Made by a program: the position numbers and the translations under genes. From Sphingobacterium prati (GTDB lineage: Bacteria > Bacteroidota > Bacteroidia > Sphingobacteriales > Sphingobacteriaceae), in contig NZ_JABJWY010000034.1 of the NCBI RefSeq assembly GCF_013167215.1, positions 1,240,001 through 1,304,000 on the forward strand: DNA of 64,000 bases, written 5' to 3'. Positions 34,634-42,778 of this stretch are shown piece by piece (positions within the stretch are counted from its first letter, which is position 1; each line of letters begins with the position of its first letter). The notes beneath the pieces are model-generated. The model saw only the letters and a list, made by a program, of their open reading frames with translations. It was not told the origin of the DNA and did no database searches.

Positions 34634-35503
34634 TCACAAAATAAAAATATTATAATTAAATCTATCTAAGATAAAAGTTTTCGCTCCTTTCCTAAATGCA
34701 AATGTATGCTCTGGGCTCAGTAATTTACCCGATACATCTTCACATCCATTCAAACGTAGCATTCCATTCTGATGTAGGTAATCCCAACAGCCCCAATCCA
34801 TCCATTTATCGTTTAACCTTTCCGATAGTACGTCAAAAATACGTTGCATGCATTCCCGGATATAATCTGTCCGTGCTAATTCAAAACTAGGATGGATAGG
34901 CTGCTGAATAGTTATTTTTACAATTTCGTCAGTTAATTGGTCCAATACCGGATATACCGGTACCTGCAATAAATGCGAAATAAAGGCGACACCTCTTCGC
35001 ACATGAAGCTCCTTATAAAAAAATGACACAGGCACAAGCAGTCCATCTATATCGTTAGCACCAATATTGCCATCAGCAAATACTAAGATATGCCTACCTG
35101 AATACAATGATCTTCTGATACGCAGCACCATATATTTATCTTCGGCAAAGAGAAAATCAAAATGCCGATCAGCGTCATCAAATGAAGCCCTGTGCGCATT
35201 TAAGTGATTTTGATACTTTTGGTAGACTTTTTTACTGATCAAGATATCGAAATCTATCCCTGCCCGAGCGAGGTAAAGCGGCAATAGTTCATGTTGACCA
35301 AGGTGGAATCCCGTCAATATTCCGGCTTGATTGAGACCGTTCAATCCTTCTATTGTAGACATATAACGTTCGGGGTTGCGTGCAGTATGATACCTTTTAA
35401 ATATCGCATATAATTCGTTGTGATCTTCCCAGGGTATCGAAGGGACATAGTGGTGCAAGTTCGCGCTAAAGAACGCAAAGTTCATTTGGTTATTATTCAT
35501 CAT
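34634..35503 (-). CDS. LpxL-like lysophospholipid acyltransferase (LPLAT) protein
   Basis: About 289 residues from MMNNNQMNFAFFSANLHHYV at 35503; the frame extends 10 codons further. The core matches the lipid A/LpxL acyltransferase fold: HLGQHE (about 88-93) is an HX4(D/E) motif like the HxGNWE of LpxL. Later blocks, VFADGNIGAND and VPVSFFYKELHVRRGVAFISHLLQVPVYPV, resemble the LpxL motif that ends in a Pro-Val pair. It lacks the N-terminal TM typical of LpxL, so it is probably soluble or peripheral. It directly follows a 47-residue peptide gene in the same frame. Substrate is unknown: a lipid, a peptide or an amino-lipid. Confidence 0.72.
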   Translation of the reverse strand: MMNNNQMNFAFFSANLHHYVPSIPWEDHNELYAIFKRYHTARNPERYMSTIEGLNGLNQAGILTGFHLGQHELLPLYLARAGIDFDILISKKVYQKYQNHLNAHRASFDDADRHFDFLFAEDKYMVLRIRRSLYSGRHILVFADGNIGANDIDGLLVPVSFFYKELHVRRGVAFISHLLQVPVYPVLDQLTDEIVKITIQQPIHPSFELARTDYIRECMQRIFDVLSERLNDKWMDWGCWDYLHQNGMLRLNGCEDVSGKLLSPEHTFAFRKGAKTFILDRFNYNIFIL

Positions 35504-35569
35504 TAAGATTTGATTAAAAGCAATCCCCGGCATGAAGGCCGGAGATTGCAGCGTTAGTAGTTGCAGTTG

Positions 35570-35713
35570 TCAGAAGGCCCAGATTTCGCACTTATCTTCC
35601 GTCTCATCAGCTCCGGTTAGAGAGAAGATGGCCAGGAAATCTGCCAATCTCACGACTTGCAGTTCAGTGCTTTCATTCAGGACCAAAATTTTATTCGATA
35701 CTATTTCAGTCAT
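35570..35713 (-). CDS. 47-residue peptide gene upstream of the LPLAT gene
   Basis: ATG at 35713 to TGA at 35570-35572 encodes MTEIVSNKILVLNESTELQV followed by an acidic stretch ending GADETEDKCEIWAF. It has a single Cys near the C-terminus. It is too short for the usual ORF thresholds. It lies 66 bases before the acyltransferase start, in the same frame, so the two are separated only by one in-frame stop. A short leader-like N-terminal half and a polar C-terminal core with one Cys would suit a precursor peptide, but no known precursor family is recognised. Promoter features on the minus strand were not found. Confidence 0.45.
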   Translation of the reverse strand: MTEIVSNKILVLNESTELQVVRLADFLAIFSLTGADETEDKCEIWAF

Positions 35714-35874
35714 AGTTTACAATTTTTCAATTCTAAAAGTCCAAAGATCGCAGGGTTGGAAATCCCAGACTCTTGTCGACAGAGCTTGCTGAATCAGTAC
35801 TACGAATATCCAATCGAATGCTTTAAAAAAGTGAATAAAAGCGTACTCGGCCTATTTTAGCGTAAACTTTCCTA

Positions 35875-35910
35875 TTCGCGCCAGTTTTGCCATTCGCGCG
35901 ACGTTCGCGC
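35875..35910. promoter_or_regulatory. Three TTCGCGC half-sites upstream of araC gene
   Basis: TTCGCGC at 35875-35881, 35893-35899 and 35904-35910 (plus strand). The last two form a 15-base near-palindrome GCGCGACGTTCGCGC. The first two are direct repeats 18 bases apart. They lie 80-115 bases before the AraC start and between it and the divergent peptide/LPLAT genes. A plausible AraC-type control site for either side. Confidence 0.55.
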
Positions 35911-35989
35911 AAAAAATCGGCCGTCTACGGTTAAATTCTTCCGATAGTAACCTTATTTCGATATTTCTCTTTTTACTAAAAATCTGGCC

Positions 35990-36991
35990 ATGCAAAAAAG
36001 CCTATTTATCGCGCTGGAGGAGCACTATACTCCGACCAGCAACACCTCAGCCTTGCGCCATATATTGGGCGTACAGCTTATGCAGATCGCCACACCATCC
36101 TATTTTCAGAATGAACAGGGAGATGAGGCCCTACTACAGGAGTTTGATGGATTTCTGAGCTATCTGACCACCTTGCATCGCTATGGACAACAAAGAAATA
36201 GCATCAAACTAAGGATCGAACGGGGCGACCTGCATGCTTTCTATGTATTGGAATCTGCTGAGCCCATTCTATTAATAAAAGATCACCAGCAATTTGAGTT
36301 GCATCCCAAAAGGGGCTGTTACTGTTATCTTCCGCAGGGAGAGTATCTCTTAGAATTTCCTAAGGGACATACCCAACTATTTTCCTTTTACTTCCGTGGC
36401 AAGATGTTCCGTAAAAACCATGAGCGACATTTCAATTTTTTGCACGAACTCGTGGAGGCTTTTCGTAATAAGAGTGAATCAGCGGTACAAAGCATTGATT
36501 TCAGAATTGGCCCACGTACTCGAGTGATGATAGGTCGCTTACTCGAACATTTGCGGTTTATCGATCTGGATACCGAGCTGTTTCTCCATCGGCAGATCCT
36601 CGAACTGCTCAAGCTCAGCAAGGAAAAAATTTTTGAGGAGTATGAAAAAGTATATGATGGGAGCATCCTAGCGCTCCAAGTGCGAGAAGAGATACGACGC
36701 AGCATCGCGATAGATGGACATGAATTTAGGTTGGATGAGCTGCCACTCCTCTTCAAAAAAAGTCAACAATATCTCGGTCGGGTGTACAAAGCTGTATTTG
36801 GCCATTCCCTGACGCAATGTCGCAAAGACTTTTTGCTGGAGCTGGCACAGGAAAACCTGTTAAAGCTATCCAACAGCACACAGGCGGCCTATGCCTGCGG
36901 ATTTAACAGTATACAGCAGTTTGACAAATTTTTTAAGAATGCCAGCGGAATGACACCCACTGATTACTTAATTAAGACCCTGGGCGAATAG
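35990..36991 (+). CDS. AraC-family transcriptional regulator
   Basis: A 333-residue protein. The N-terminal half (about 1-220) is a sensor domain rich in beta strands, with the cupin-like LIKDHQQFELHPKRGCYCYLPQG as its best stretch (here shortened to FELHPKRGCYCYLPQG). The C-terminal HTH region (about 235-330) has SIAIDGHEFRLDELPLLFKK, LGRVYKAVFGHSLTQCRKDF and AAYACGFNSIQQFDKFFKNA, a standard AraC double HTH. It is transcribed away from the peptide/LPLAT genes and toward the MauE/DUF6520 genes. Direct TTCGCGC repeats lie just upstream and may be its own operator. Confidence 0.88.
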   Translation: MQKSLFIALEEHYTPTSNTSALRHILGVQLMQIATPSYFQNEQGDEALLQEFDGFLSYLTTLHRYGQQRNSIKLRIERGDLHAFYVLESAEPILLIKDHQQFELHPKRGCYCYLPQGEYLLEFPKGHTQLFSFYFRGKMFRKNHERHFNFLHELVEAFRNKSESAVQSIDFRIGPRTRVMIGRLLEHLRFIDLDTELFLHRQILELLKLSKEKIFEEYEKVYDGSILALQVREEIRRSIAIDGHEFRLDELPLLFKKSQQYLGRVYKAVFGHSLTQCRKDFLLELAQENLLKLSNSTQAAYACGFNSIQQFDKFFKNASGMTPTDYLIKTLGE

Positions 36992-37057
36992 CTTGAGGTT
37001 TCGTTTTTGACAACAGTGCTGTTTCCAGTTTGACACGCCGAGGCTTTTTTGTTGACA

Positions 37058-37065
37058 TAACTTTG
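37058..37065 (+). promoter_or_regulatory. TAACTTTG, candidate -7 box for the MauE-like gene
   Basis: TAACTTTG matches the Bacteroidota -7 consensus TAnnTTTG and lies 33 bases before the ATG. The upstream TTTG element at 37029-37032 is 25 bases away, longer than the usual 19-21, so only the -7 box is well supported. Confidence 0.4.
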
Positions 37066-37097
37066 CTTTACACAATATGTAAGAAAGAAACAGCAAC

Positions 37098-37778
37098 ATG
37101 AACAGTAAAGCTAAACATATCATCCGACAAAGCATCCGCATCTTTTTGATGGTTTTCTGGATCTATGTAGCTACCGATAAATTGCTCGCATTGGGTGCAT
37201 TCCATTCGGCTTTACAACGCCAGCCACTACCATCCATGCTAATTGATAGACTATATTGGGCACTACCACTTTTTGAGCTGTTTGTTGCTTTGTTATTTAT
37301 TGGACGATATAAACGTTATGCCTACATCCTTTCCACTCTTCTACTGTTTTCATTTAGTGTATTCATCGCTCTGGGACTTGTGGGTTTATATGCCGAGCGA
37401 CCATGTGGCTGTGCCTCCGTCTTTACGCAATTATCCTGGCCTTGGCACTTGGTCGTCAATCTTATCCTGTTGGGCCTGTCCATATTGGGCTGGTACTTGA
37501 CTGGGCCAACCAACCCCATGTACAAAGAGGAACAACACGACAAGAAAAACACCAAAGCTACCCTCCTTTCCATCCTTCTTTTAGCCTCCCGATACCACTT
37601 TATAAGGGTGGTGAGGAAGCGATTTCCAGAGAAATTTGCGTTATTCCCGGCTTGGCCGGTACTATGTAAACCTAAATTGCACGTTTGCTGCATTCCGTCA
37701 AAAATGCAGCACGCAATAAACAGTCCTACAGTCCCGAAGTGTAGGACGATAGTATACAACAAAAGTTTTTTGAGGTAA
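37098..37778 (+). CDS. MauE/DoxX-like redox membrane protein, odd C-terminus
   Basis: A 226-residue product. The first 150 residues are a four-TM MauE/DoxX-like protein: FLMVFWIYVATDKLLALGAF (helix 1), LFELFVALLFIGRYKRYAYI, LLLFSFSVFIALGLVGLYAE with RPCGCASVFTQLS, and VVNLILLGLSILGWYL. MauE-type proteins carry electrons or support disulphide formation. After about residue 150 the reading becomes basic and Cys-rich and is unlike the family, and two perfect stem-loops lie inside it (37687-37747). In another frame the same DNA reads PLYKGGEEAISREICVIPGL and stops at 37667-37669, so an indel between about 37540 and 37600 is possible. It precedes DUF6520 by 60 bases. Confidence 0.6.
   Translation: MNSKAKHIIRQSIRIFLMVFWIYVATDKLLALGAFHSALQRQPLPSMLIDRLYWALPLFELFVALLFIGRYKRYAYILSTLLLFSFSVFIALGLVGLYAERPCGCASVFTQLSWPWHLVVNLILLGLSILGWYLTGPTNPMYKEEQHDKKNTKATLLSILLLASRYHFIRVVRKRFPEKFALFPAWPVLCKPKLHVCCIPSKMQHAINSPTVPKCRTIVYNKSFLR
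37687..37747 (+). other. Two stem-loops near the MauE-like gene 3' end
   Basis: GCTGCAT (37687-37693) pairs with ATGCAGC (37704-37710), and GTCCTACA (37723-37730) pairs with TGTAGGAC (37740-37747). Both are perfect. They fall inside the annotated 3' end of the MauE-like reading frame but downstream of the alternative stop at 37669. This supports the idea that this stretch is noncoding leader or intergenic DNA. Confidence 0.55.
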
Positions 37779-37838
37779 CCTTTTTTTGATCAAACGCAAT
37801 ATAAAAAACTTGATTGCGTAAAATAAAAGGCCACGAAA

Positions 37839-38168
37839 ATGAGAACTATACAACTCATAAAAGATAACACAATGCTTTTGATCGCAGGCTTAGCGATCGT
37901 AGGTTTCAGTTCATTTAAAATGATCGACAAGTTCGAGGCAAAATCGGGCGCAGTTACCAAATGGTATCCGGTGGCTACCAACGGGCAAACTATTGACACA
38001 TTAAATCCGCAAGATAATCCCCCTGCAGATAGCGAGTGTCAAGAATCAAATCTTGGTAATACCTGCTTTATCAAGATGACTACGACAGCGTCTGTTCCAA
38101 CATCAGTGAATGCTGCTTTATCAGATCCTACAGTTTCTGATATTGAACAGTATCATCGCGATGAATAA
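37839..38168 (+). CDS. DUF6520-family exported small protein
   Basis: A 109-residue protein. The hydrophobic N-terminal helix (about 13-27, LLIAGLAIVGFSSF) is a signal or anchor. The mature part is acidic with two Cys (SECQESNLGNTCF). Length and start wording fit DUF6520. In Bacteroidota this family is found next to MauE-like and SusC/SusD genes, as here. It is followed by a hairpin terminator shared with the convergent SusD gene. An ACGCAAT...ATTGCGT stem-loop (37794-37819) lies in its leader. Function unknown; the paired Cys residues suggest redox partnership with MauE/TlpA proteins. Confidence 0.75.
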   Translation: MRTIQLIKDNTMLLIAGLAIVGFSSFKMIDKFEAKSGAVTKWYPVATNGQTIDTLNPQDNPPADSECQESNLGNTCFIKMTTTASVPTSVNAALSDPTVSDIEQYHRDE

Positions 38169-38178
38169 TAAAAATGTG

Positions 38179-38204
38179 AAAGGCCCGAGTTTGATCGGGC
38201 CTTT
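38179..38204. terminator. Bidirectional terminator between DUF6520 and susD
   Basis: A 10-bp stem AAAGGCCCGA with TCGGGCCTTT, 6-base loop, T-rich on the plus side and A/T-rich on the other. It is placed between convergent genes (DUF6520 stop 11 bases before it, SusD stop at 38208), so it can end both transcripts. Confidence 0.8.
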
Positions 38205-38207
38205 TGC

Positions 38208-39575
38208 TTATCGTTCATTTTGTGCTATTCCTGTTATCCGAACCACCTCATTCGGAATCGGAAACACATAACGCCTACTCCGAGGTGCCAATGTATAGTT
38301 TTTCCCATCAATAAATCTTTCTAACACTATCTGCGTGTCGCTATGCCGATTATATCGTTTAAGATCCATCCATCTAATACCTCGAAAAACCAGCTCCCGA
38401 CGTCTTTCATCCCTTAGATAGGCTAATAGATCGTCCTTTGAAGCTGGAATATCCTGCTCTTTTTTGAACCGAAATTTTGCAAACTGTTTGAAAGTCTCAA
38501 TTGCATCCTGGAGCTTACCCTGCTGTGCCAACGCTTCAGCCTTATTGAGCCAAACTTCGTCTACCGCAAGCCCTGTAAAAAAAGCGGCCGAACCATTATA
38601 TGAACCTTTATATTTAAAGTCACCATCAGAAGCTTTAAAAAAGAGTTCCTTTCGTAGGTCATCTCCTTTATATAGCAAATGAAGTTCTTTTGATACATTC
38701 AGTCTGGTCGCGTTCAAGATCGCATAAATACTCATACTCGTATGGAAAATAACTTCCTTATTGAACAATCCAAAAGAATAATTCAACGAAGTAGAGAGGG
38801 GAGCATAGTCAAGGAGATCAGATTGCAACGCGAGACTTTCCGATGCCGTTTTTTCTGACTGAGGATAATTCTCCATGAACAGGTAAAACCGAGAAAGAAA
38901 GGCCAATGCAGCAGCTTTTGATGGTCGTGTTTTCACCCGAGGCAGCCCCTGCAAGAGATCAGCGCTTTCCTTCATATCGTTTTCAATTTGTGTCAGCGTT
39001 TCCCGTACCGTACTCCTAGTTGTTGGCAAGGTAATGTCAGAAGTCAATCTTAAGGGAACACCCAATTCGGTCTCCCATGTGGATGGATCGTACAGTGCAC
39101 CAAAACAATTGTATAGTTCCCAAAAAGACCAAGCACGTATAAATAATGCACTTCCCTTGATGTCATTAAATTCCTGAACATCATAAGGCTGTGTTACAGC
39201 CTTCAGACGCTCCAATACCAAGTTACAATATAAGATACGCTGGTAAGGAGCATTCCAGTCATCTATCCCCTCAAAATTCCCATAGATATCCGCAGCCCAT
39301 GTATACATATTTTTTTGTTCGGTTCGAGATAGAGCCGTCCAATTATTCAGATTGACATAGTAGTCATCCGTTGACATTTCCGGCATACCATATCCAGCCA
39401 GTTTACTGATGATGGATGAGTTGTCCAATAGTGCCCTCAAATCCGCAAGCGTCGTAGGGATCGCTCGCGCACGATCTGGAATTGCATCCAAAAAATCCTT
39501 TTTACAGGCATTTGTTATTAAAATGAGCAAACCAAACATGGCGTAGCAAACAATACATTTTATATATTTCATCAT
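38208..39575 (-). CDS. RagB/SusD-family lipoprotein
   Basis: A 455-residue SusD-fold protein with signal peptide and lipobox ITNAC near residue 23. SusD hallmarks: KDFLDAIPDRARAIPTTLAD start, IKGSALFIRAWSFWELYNCF helices (in the form FIRAWSFWELYNCFG), and the C-terminal DLLAYLRDERRRELVFRGIRWMDLKRYNRH, here recognisable by RDERRRELVFRGIRWMDLKR. It is about 70 residues shorter than the mannan-locus SusD. It is encoded 8 bases after the SusC gene in the same direction. As a SusC partner it captures nutrients at the surface. No glycosidase genes lie alongside, so the ligand may be a peptide or cofactor rather than a glycan. Confidence 0.92.
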   Translation of the reverse strand: MMKYIKCIVCYAMFGLLILITNACKKDFLDAIPDRARAIPTTLADLRALLDNSSIISKLAGYGMPEMSTDDYYVNLNNWTALSRTEQKNMYTWAADIYGNFEGIDDWNAPYQRILYCNLVLERLKAVTQPYDVQEFNDIKGSALFIRAWSFWELYNCFGALYDPSTWETELGVPLRLTSDITLPTTRSTVRETLTQIENDMKESADLLQGLPRVKTRPSKAAALAFLSRFYLFMENYPQSEKTASESLALQSDLLDYAPLSTSLNYSFGLFNKEVIFHTSMSIYAILNATRLNVSKELHLLYKGDDLRKELFFKASDGDFKYKGSYNGSAAFFTGLAVDEVWLNKAEALAQQGKLQDAIETFKQFAKFRFKKEQDIPASKDDLLAYLRDERRRELVFRGIRWMDLKRYNRHSDTQIVLERFIDGKNYTLAPRSRRYVFPIPNEVVRITGIAQNER

Positions 39576-39583
39576 TCAAATCA

Positions 39584-42500
39584 TTAAAAATCAACTCTTA
39601 AAAGCATTGACGCCTGTAAGGGGCGTGCATAAAAACTCAATGGCATATCCGGATCGATATGTTCCTTGGATTTGGACCAGAGGATTCCCAAATTTTTCAC
39701 ATTGAAACTTAAATCTACCTTTTTAAACAGCCTGTTTTTCCAGGGAAAAGTATAAGCAAACTGTATATCCTCCATACGAATATGGGCACCGGACCTTACA
39801 GTACGTTCACTCATTTGGTAGACCATATCCCGCTGTGCCATCGACGCCAGGTCTTTAGGCATCCCCGGAACTGATGTGTGATTTTCGTCTCCCACTTTCT
39901 GCCAACGATCCTGCATCTCTATGTGCCCCATCCAATTATTCAGTAAGCTATAGTAAGATAGTGAAGGCCGACGATACACATAGCCTGCTTTAAAGCTCAG
40001 CAGAAAACTGATGTTGAACCTACCAGCAATATTAAATGTATTTCGCCATGAACCGAACCAAGTAGGCACTGTACTGCCTGCATACACAAGATCCGACAAC
40101 TCCAGTCCTTGCAGGTAAGCTGCATAATTTTTAGAAACCGTACCATCTTTCAAATAAACAACCGGATCCCCCTCGTTATCCAAGCCATTCCACTTGTAGC
40201 TGTACAGATAATTTTGAGGCTTACCCACTTGAGGGGGCGAAAACACCTGTTCCTGACCAAGATAAGAAGCAATAGCCCATCCATTCTGACCATCATCATA
40301 TTTTGTGACTTTATTATTTACATAACCAAGAATCACATTGCTCGTCCAACTGAATTGATTACGCTTGACCGCCTGTACAGTCAGGTCAACATCAAGACCT
40401 CTGGTCAAAGCATTCGCATAATTAATCCGGTTCCGTAAGATTTGATTATCAACTCCTGTTGTCGGATCTACAACCGCATCACCGATCAGGTCACGCCCCC
40501 ATTTATTGTAAAATTCAACCTGACCGACAATCCTGTTGTTGAAAAGACCAAAATCCACACCTAGATTAAGTGTCCTTATTTTCTCCCACTGCAAAGACGG
40601 ATTACCTGTATTGGCTAGCGTTCCCCGTATAAGGCCGTTAAAAGAATCATTGCTGTAGGTAGCAATTGGATATGCCGTTAATGTCTTGTCCACATTGCCG
40701 TTTTCGCCAATTGTAGCTCGTAGTTTCAAGGCTGAAAGCAGATCGCTTCTGAACCAATGTTCTTCTTTCACATTCCATAGTAGGCCAGTCGACCAGAGAG
40801 GAACTCGCTTTTGATTGAAGTTTACTCCAAACAGATTACTTTGATCCACACGAACGCTGGCTGTCGCTGTGTACCGACGGTCAAAGGTATAGCCCATATT
40901 AGCGTAATAGGCTTCATAGCGATCCGTTTTCAGCATAAATCTGCCATCAGGTGCAGGAATATAACTCCAATTTCCTTGGGGGCTCATTTGTACCGGATTT
41001 TTGAAGTCTATTGAGGAAGCGCCTATCCTCGTCTGATCATTAATACCATAGACTACTAAGGTAGGATTACCTTCGAGGACACTTTCATTTCTTTCCACAC
41101 CGGCAAATAAATTCAGTTGATGGAGATCATTGAAATTGCGTTCAAAAGACAGAAATAGTCGACTGGCGTACCCTCTTTGTGAACCGCCTGACGAATTGGA
41201 AATACCACCTAGCGGTATAGCACGAATACCATCGGGTGAAGTATATTGATTGATCAGGTTTCTGCTTTCGTAAGAATTGGACAAATAATATCGTCCCGAT
41301 GAGGAGCTGCCCACCGTATACAATTGCTTAAATCCGAGATCAAGACCGAAAGGAAATTTATAGCGCAAGCCCCCATTAAACCGGAATGAAAAATCACGAT
41401 CTCTGTTTTCCCTAAATTTATATTCCTGTTCAGGATAAAACCGCCAATCCAAGTAACCATTCGATCCAGCAGTTTCAATATACGGCAGACTATAACGTCT
41501 CGGGATACCATATTCATCTTCAAAAGAAGTGTATGGAAGTAAATAGGATTTACCCGCAGCAATAACATTGCTGATACCCATACCGTCCGTTTTTACGACA
41601 TTATGCATTACTTGGGTTTCGACATCCAGTGTCAGCGCATCTGACAATCGGTAATCGATGTTGGCGACGACATTGGTTTTTGCATCCGTATTGTGCCGAA
41701 TGGTGGTTTGATCCGACTGATGTGCCACCGAAAAATAGTAGGAGCCTTTTGCAAATCCACCTGCACTATTTAGACCATAGCGCAGCAGGACAGGCGTCCG
41801 ATACAATTTCTTAGTCAGCTCCGGGATAAAATCCCGTCGCCGCATTCCAGTTGTCCAAGCGTTTAAATCCGATTCGGTTATTTTGCCATTTTTAAGATCA
41901 AATAAACGATCTATATATGGAGAATTCAGCGTCCAGTCATTTTGTTCATACCATCCTTTATCGAAGAAGGTCTTTTCCATATCCATAAATGTAGCGGCAT
42001 TAACATGATACGGAGATTGTGTAAAATTCGGCTTTGAAGCGACTTCAAGTCCTGTGTAGAACTGGAAACTTTGTAGCTTTTGACTTCCCTTTTTAGTTGT
42101 CAGCACGATCACACCGTTCCCAGCCCGTGCACCCCAGATACTCGCTGCCGAAGCGTCACGCAACACCGACACAGTGGCGATATCTTCCGGATTGATATCT
42201 GCGATATTTCCATTAAAAGGAAAATTATCAAGGATGATCAGTGGCGAGCCATCTCCAAATATGGTGGTCATTCCCCGCAGCCTCAATTTGGGAGTACCTT
42301 CACCCTCACCATTATTATCCTTACGGACAAAGGCCAGCCCTGTCGTTATATTTTCTAGACGATTTAAAAGATTAGCTGAATTGGAGCGCTCCAGCTGTTC
42401 TTTTCCCAATACCTGAAATGAGCCTGCCGAACGTTCTTTGGAGATCGACTGATAACCAGTCTGTACCAATACCTCTTCGATCTTTCTGACAAGCGGCTGA

Positions 42501-42778
42501 AGCACAATGGTCTTGTCCGCCAGTAGCTGATTACCTGTAAGCGTATCCGTATGATAGTTTAAATGAGATACAACATAGCGATCATCGGCCGTCACTGTTA
42601 TCGTAGCGATCCCCGTCTGATCGGACAATACAGCTACATGACTTCCTAACATTTTTAAAGAAGCGCCCCTTACTAGCCTTGATTCATCGTCTGTGATACG
42701 AATATTTACCCTAGTCTGTGCAATACTTTTTAAGCAAACTATTTGCAGGAGGAAAAAGACGATAGTCTTAATTTTCAT
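39584..42778 (-). CDS. SusC/RagA-family TonB-linked outer-membrane transporter
   Basis: A 1,064-residue TonB-dependent transporter: signal peptide (about 1-20), an N-terminal carboxypeptidase-regulatory-like domain (about 24-95), then the family motif IEEVLVQTGYQSISKERSAGSF. A plug domain follows (about 115-230, TSDGSPLIILDNFPF and VLRDASAASIWGARAGNGVI), then a C-terminal barrel. The TonB-box region EEVLVQTGYQ differs from the mannan-locus SusC VVVVGYGT, as is usual in the peptide/TlpA-associated subgroup. It overlaps the TlpA-like gene by 11 bases (42768-42778) and precedes SusD by 8. Together they form an operon of unknown nutrient specificity. Confidence 0.95.
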   Translation of the reverse strand: MKIKTIVFFLLQIVCLKSIAQTRVNIRITDDESRLVRGASLKMLGSHVAVLSDQTGIATITVTADDRYVVSHLNYHTDTLTGNQLLADKTIVLQPLVRKIEEVLVQTGYQSISKERSAGSFQVLGKEQLERSNSANLLNRLENITTGLAFVRKDNNGEGEGTPKLRLRGMTTIFGDGSPLIILDNFPFNGNIADINPEDIATVSVLRDASAASIWGARAGNGVIVLTTKKGSQKLQSFQFYTGLEVASKPNFTQSPYHVNAATFMDMEKTFFDKGWYEQNDWTLNSPYIDRLFDLKNGKITESDLNAWTTGMRRRDFIPELTKKLYRTPVLLRYGLNSAGGFAKGSYYFSVAHQSDQTTIRHNTDAKTNVVANIDYRLSDALTLDVETQVMHNVVKTDGMGISNVIAAGKSYLLPYTSFEDEYGIPRRYSLPYIETAGSNGYLDWRFYPEQEYKFRENRDRDFSFRFNGGLRYKFPFGLDLGFKQLYTVGSSSSGRYYLSNSYESRNLINQYTSPDGIRAIPLGGISNSSGGSQRGYASRLFLSFERNFNDLHQLNLFAGVERNESVLEGNPTLVVYGINDQTRIGASSIDFKNPVQMSPQGNWSYIPAPDGRFMLKTDRYEAYYANMGYTFDRRYTATASVRVDQSNLFGVNFNQKRVPLWSTGLLWNVKEEHWFRSDLLSALKLRATIGENGNVDKTLTAYPIATYSNDSFNGLIRGTLANTGNPSLQWEKIRTLNLGVDFGLFNNRIVGQVEFYNKWGRDLIGDAVVDPTTGVDNQILRNRINYANALTRGLDVDLTVQAVKRNQFSWTSNVILGYVNNKVTKYDDGQNGWAIASYLGQEQVFSPPQVGKPQNYLYSYKWNGLDNEGDPVVYLKDGTVSKNYAAYLQGLELSDLVYAGSTVPTWFGSWRNTFNIAGRFNISFLLSFKAGYVYRRPSLSYYSLLNNWMGHIEMQDRWQKVGDENHTSVPGMPKDLASMAQRDMVYQMSERTVRSGAHIRMEDIQFAYTFPWKNRLFKKVDLSFNVKNLGILWSKSKEHIDPDMPLSFYARPLQASMLLRVDF

